This document shows positions 5,199-7,084 of a stretch of DNA of 7,084 bases, in pieces (the stretch's first letter is position 1; every line of letters begins with the position of its first letter). Where the stretch lies: contig CAKZLA010000429.1 of NCBI GenBank assembly GCA_937124525.1, forward strand, positions 1-7,084. The letters run 5' to 3'. Under the pieces are notes generated by a model. The model saw only the letters and a list, made by a program, of their open reading frames with translations. It ran no database searches and was not told the origin of the DNA. This stretch comes from an uncultured Desulfobacterium sp. (GTDB lineage: Bacteria; Desulfobacterota; Desulfobacteria; Desulfobacterales; Desulfobacteraceae). A program made the translations under genes and the position numbers.

Positions 5199-7084
5199 TC
5201 AGATATCCTGAAACAGCTCCAGCTGTCTGTTTTTTTCTTTTGGGGGTTTGGGTTTAAATCGATTGTGACTATGAGCTTTCAATCTCTCTTCTATATCATA
5301 GAGAAAGGAAGATTTTGAAGTTTTTATTGTTTTTCCATAGACCCGTCGTTTTGATGCATGGGAAAAGCATAGGATCTTTTGTGCCCGGGTCATGGCCACA
5401 TAAAAAAGACGTCTTTCTTCGGCCAGATCCTGGGAAGGCAGCGGGGTGGGGTACCCGTTTTTATCCGGCCGGGAAAAGGGGATGAGGCCAGTTTCACATC
5501 CGGTGATGAACACCACCGGGAATTCAAGGCCCTTGGAGGCATGCATGGTCATTAAAGCCACCTTTTCTGCCTGGGGAGCCAGGGTATCCACATCCCCCAC
5601 CAGGCTGATATGATCCAGAAATTCAGCCGGGTCTGGCATGGATACGGCTTCCATGGAAAGTCGTTCCAGGGTGTCTGCTCTTTTTTTGTCCTCCTTTATG
5701 AGGTCTGAAAGGTCCCTCAGTTGGGAAAAATAATCCAGGGCCAGATGACTGGAAAAATCCTTGGCAGCCCTGGCCGTGGTTAGAATCCTTGCGGTGCACT
5801 GGCATATTTTTCCATGGATATCCCGGCGAAGCCCTTTGGGGGGTGAGGGTTCCAATCGGACAAAGGCCTCACTCAGGTGGCAGTTTTGCGCCTGGAACCA
5901 GTTTCTGAGGTGTTCCCGGGTTTTTTTTCCGGTTCCTGTCTTAAAATAATCCAGCAGAAATTCAAAATCCGTAAATGTGGCCCTTTGATGGGTTATTCTC
6001 ATGAGGGCAAGGAGTTCTTTTATGCCCGGTTGTAACAGGGTGTTTTCCCGGTGGGCCATGTGGCAGGGAATGCCTGCTTTTTCAAGAACCTCGGCAAAAA
6101 TAGCTCCCTGTTTTCGGGTGCGGTAGAGAACGGCAAAATCGGAAAAGGAAAAGTCTTCTTCCTGGGAAGCGTCTATTTGGTTGGTGTCCATGGAAAAAAG
6201 GGACAATCCCCCGGTGAGTTTTTCAATGGTTTTTCCCACGGCCACGGCTTCGGCTCGTTCCGAGGCTGATTTGAGTATCATCACCGTTTTTTTGCCCTGG
6301 ATGTTGGAAAATAATTTTACCCCGTTATCCGTATCATCCCCCCGTTGTCCACATTGGGTGAGCATCTGGTGGGAGGCTTCAAGGATGGTCTCCGTGGATC
6401 GGTAGTTTTGTTTCAGGGTTATTTTAAGTGCTCCGGGATAATCATCCATGAATTGCTGAAAATAAAGATTATCCGATCCCCTGAACCCGTAAATGGATTG
6501 ATCAGGATCACCAATGACACACAGATTATCTCCATCACCGGCAAGCAGTTTTGTCAGAAGATACTGGCCTTTGTTGACATCCTGATATTCATCCACAAAC
6601 AGGTGTTTAAATCGGCCCCGGAGGGTGGTGGCGAGGCCGGGATTATGGGTTAAAAGAGCCAGAACCTTGTTGATCAGATCTTCAAAATCCACCAGATCCA
6701 GAATTCCCAGGCGCTCCTGGTAGTCCTGCCAGACCCGGGTAACCATTGTCCTTGTGGGTATGTCTTCAATAAAATCAAGATCCTCCCCCAATTGAAGCCC
6801 CTGTTGTTTGGCTCGGGAAATGTGGAGGTCCGCCTGGGCAAGGGATAGCTCTTGTCTGGAAAATCCCTGCCGGGTCATGGCCTCATCTAAAAGGGTCAGG
6901 CGCAGGGAAGCATCCACGATGGCCGATGAAAAAGAGGTGTATTCTTTGAGGAGCATGAGACAAAAGGCATGAAAAGTACAGGCCCACACCTGTACCGAGG
7001 ATTCCGGGAGAAGATGCTGGATTCTTTCCTTCATTTCCCGGGCGGCCTTGTTGGTAAAGGTCACCGCTGCAATATGGCGCGCTG
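5199..7084 (-). CDS. UvrD/Rep-family superfamily 1 DNA helicase, 5' part outside window
   Basis: ATP-dependent 3'-5' DNA helicase of the UvrD/PcrA/Rep group, acting in repair or replication restart. The frame is open to the window edge (ARHIAAVTFTNKAAREM), so the GTG at 7064 is not the true start and motif I (Walker A) lies beyond the window. Counting from that codon: motif Ia TFTNKAAREM (2-11), TFHAF (30-34), motif II VDEYQD (157-162), motif III GDPDQSIYGFRGSD (185-198), motif IV KQNYRST (218-224), motif V TMHASKGLEFPVVF (506-519) and motif VI EERRLFYVAMTRAQK (549-563). All the motifs expected in this portion are intact. The C-terminal tail is basic and proline-rich and ends RQLELFQDI. QLELF (614-618) fits the bacterial sliding-clamp-binding pentapeptide. 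Some deltaproteobacterial relatives carry an extra N-terminal PHP-type nuclease domain; whether this one does cannot be seen. It is first of three minus-strand genes in the window. Confidence 0.95.
   Translation of the reverse strand, partial: ARHIAAVTFTNKAAREMKERIQHLLPESSVQVWACTFHAFCLMLLKEYTSFSSAIVDASLRLTLLDEAMTRQGFSRQELSLAQADLHISRAKQQGLQLGEDLDFIEDIPTRTMVTRVWQDYQERLGILDLVDFEDLINKVLALLTHNPGLATTLRGRFKHLFVDEYQDVNKGQYLLTKLLAGDGDNLCVIGDPDQSIYGFRGSDNLYFQQFMDDYPGALKITLKQNYRSTETILEASHQMLTQCGQRGDDTDNGVKLFSNIQGKKTVMILKSASERAEAVAVGKTIEKLTGGLSLFSMDTNQIDASQEEDFSFSDFAVLYRTRKQGAIFAEVLEKAGIPCHMAHRENTLLQPGIKELLALMRITHQRATFTDFEFLLDYFKTGTGKKTREHLRNWFQAQNCHLSEAFVRLEPSPPKGLRRDIHGKICQCTARILTTARAAKDFSSHLALDYFSQLRDLSDLIKEDKKRADTLERLSMEAVSMPDPAEFLDHISLVGDVDTLAPQAEKVALMTMHASKGLEFPVVFITGCETGLIPFSRPDKNGYPTPLPSQDLAEERRLFYVAMTRAQKILCFSHASKRRVYGKTIKTSKSSFLYDIEERLKAHSHNRFKPKPPKEKNRQLELFQDI

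Overview
The window looks like part of the chromosome of a strictly anaerobic, sulfate-reducer-like deltaproteobacterium (Desulfobacterota, perhaps Desulfobacteraceae). This is inferred from the paired MinD-type ATPases with inserted ferredoxin domains, the two NifX/orange-protein (COG1433) genes beside them, and the general protein style. No rRNA or other taxonomic marker is present, so the assignment is tentative.

Plus strand, 1-2605: an iron-sulfur/metallocofactor cluster. It starts with the 3' part of one ferredoxin-inserted P-loop ATPase. A complete second ATPase follows, overlapping it by ATGA. Two small COG1433 proteins come next: one orange-protein-like, and one of the AHFGHC/HEPG type with a Cys/His tail. 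The combination resembles the orp (orange protein complex) loci of Desulfovibrio. There, paired MinD ATPases work with a small protein that binds a Mo-Cu-S cluster. The second COG1433 gene follows a 249-base gap with its own promoter candidate and an inverted repeat, so it may be a separate transcript.

Plus strand, 2606-3238: a non-coding stretch of about 630 bases rich in structure. It holds a 14-base repeat family, an 18-base perfect palindrome, a terminator-like hairpin, and a roughly 150-base element with inverted ends and short flanking direct repeats that resembles a MITE remnant.

Plus strand, 3239-4135: galU, which makes UDP-glucose for envelope polysaccharides.

Minus strand, 7084-4176, convergent with galU: the C-terminal 627 or so codons of a UvrD/Rep-family helicase ending in a probable sliding-clamp-binding peptide, then a 122-residue uncharacterised protein starting 2 bases after the helicase stop, then a secreted DUF4124-like/SLT lytic transglycosylase. 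The first two are almost certainly co-transcribed and the third probably is.

No tRNA, rRNA, CRISPR array, intact insertion sequence or phage gene was seen. The strongest candidates for something less ordinary are the orp-like metallocluster locus and the repeat-rich gap before galU.
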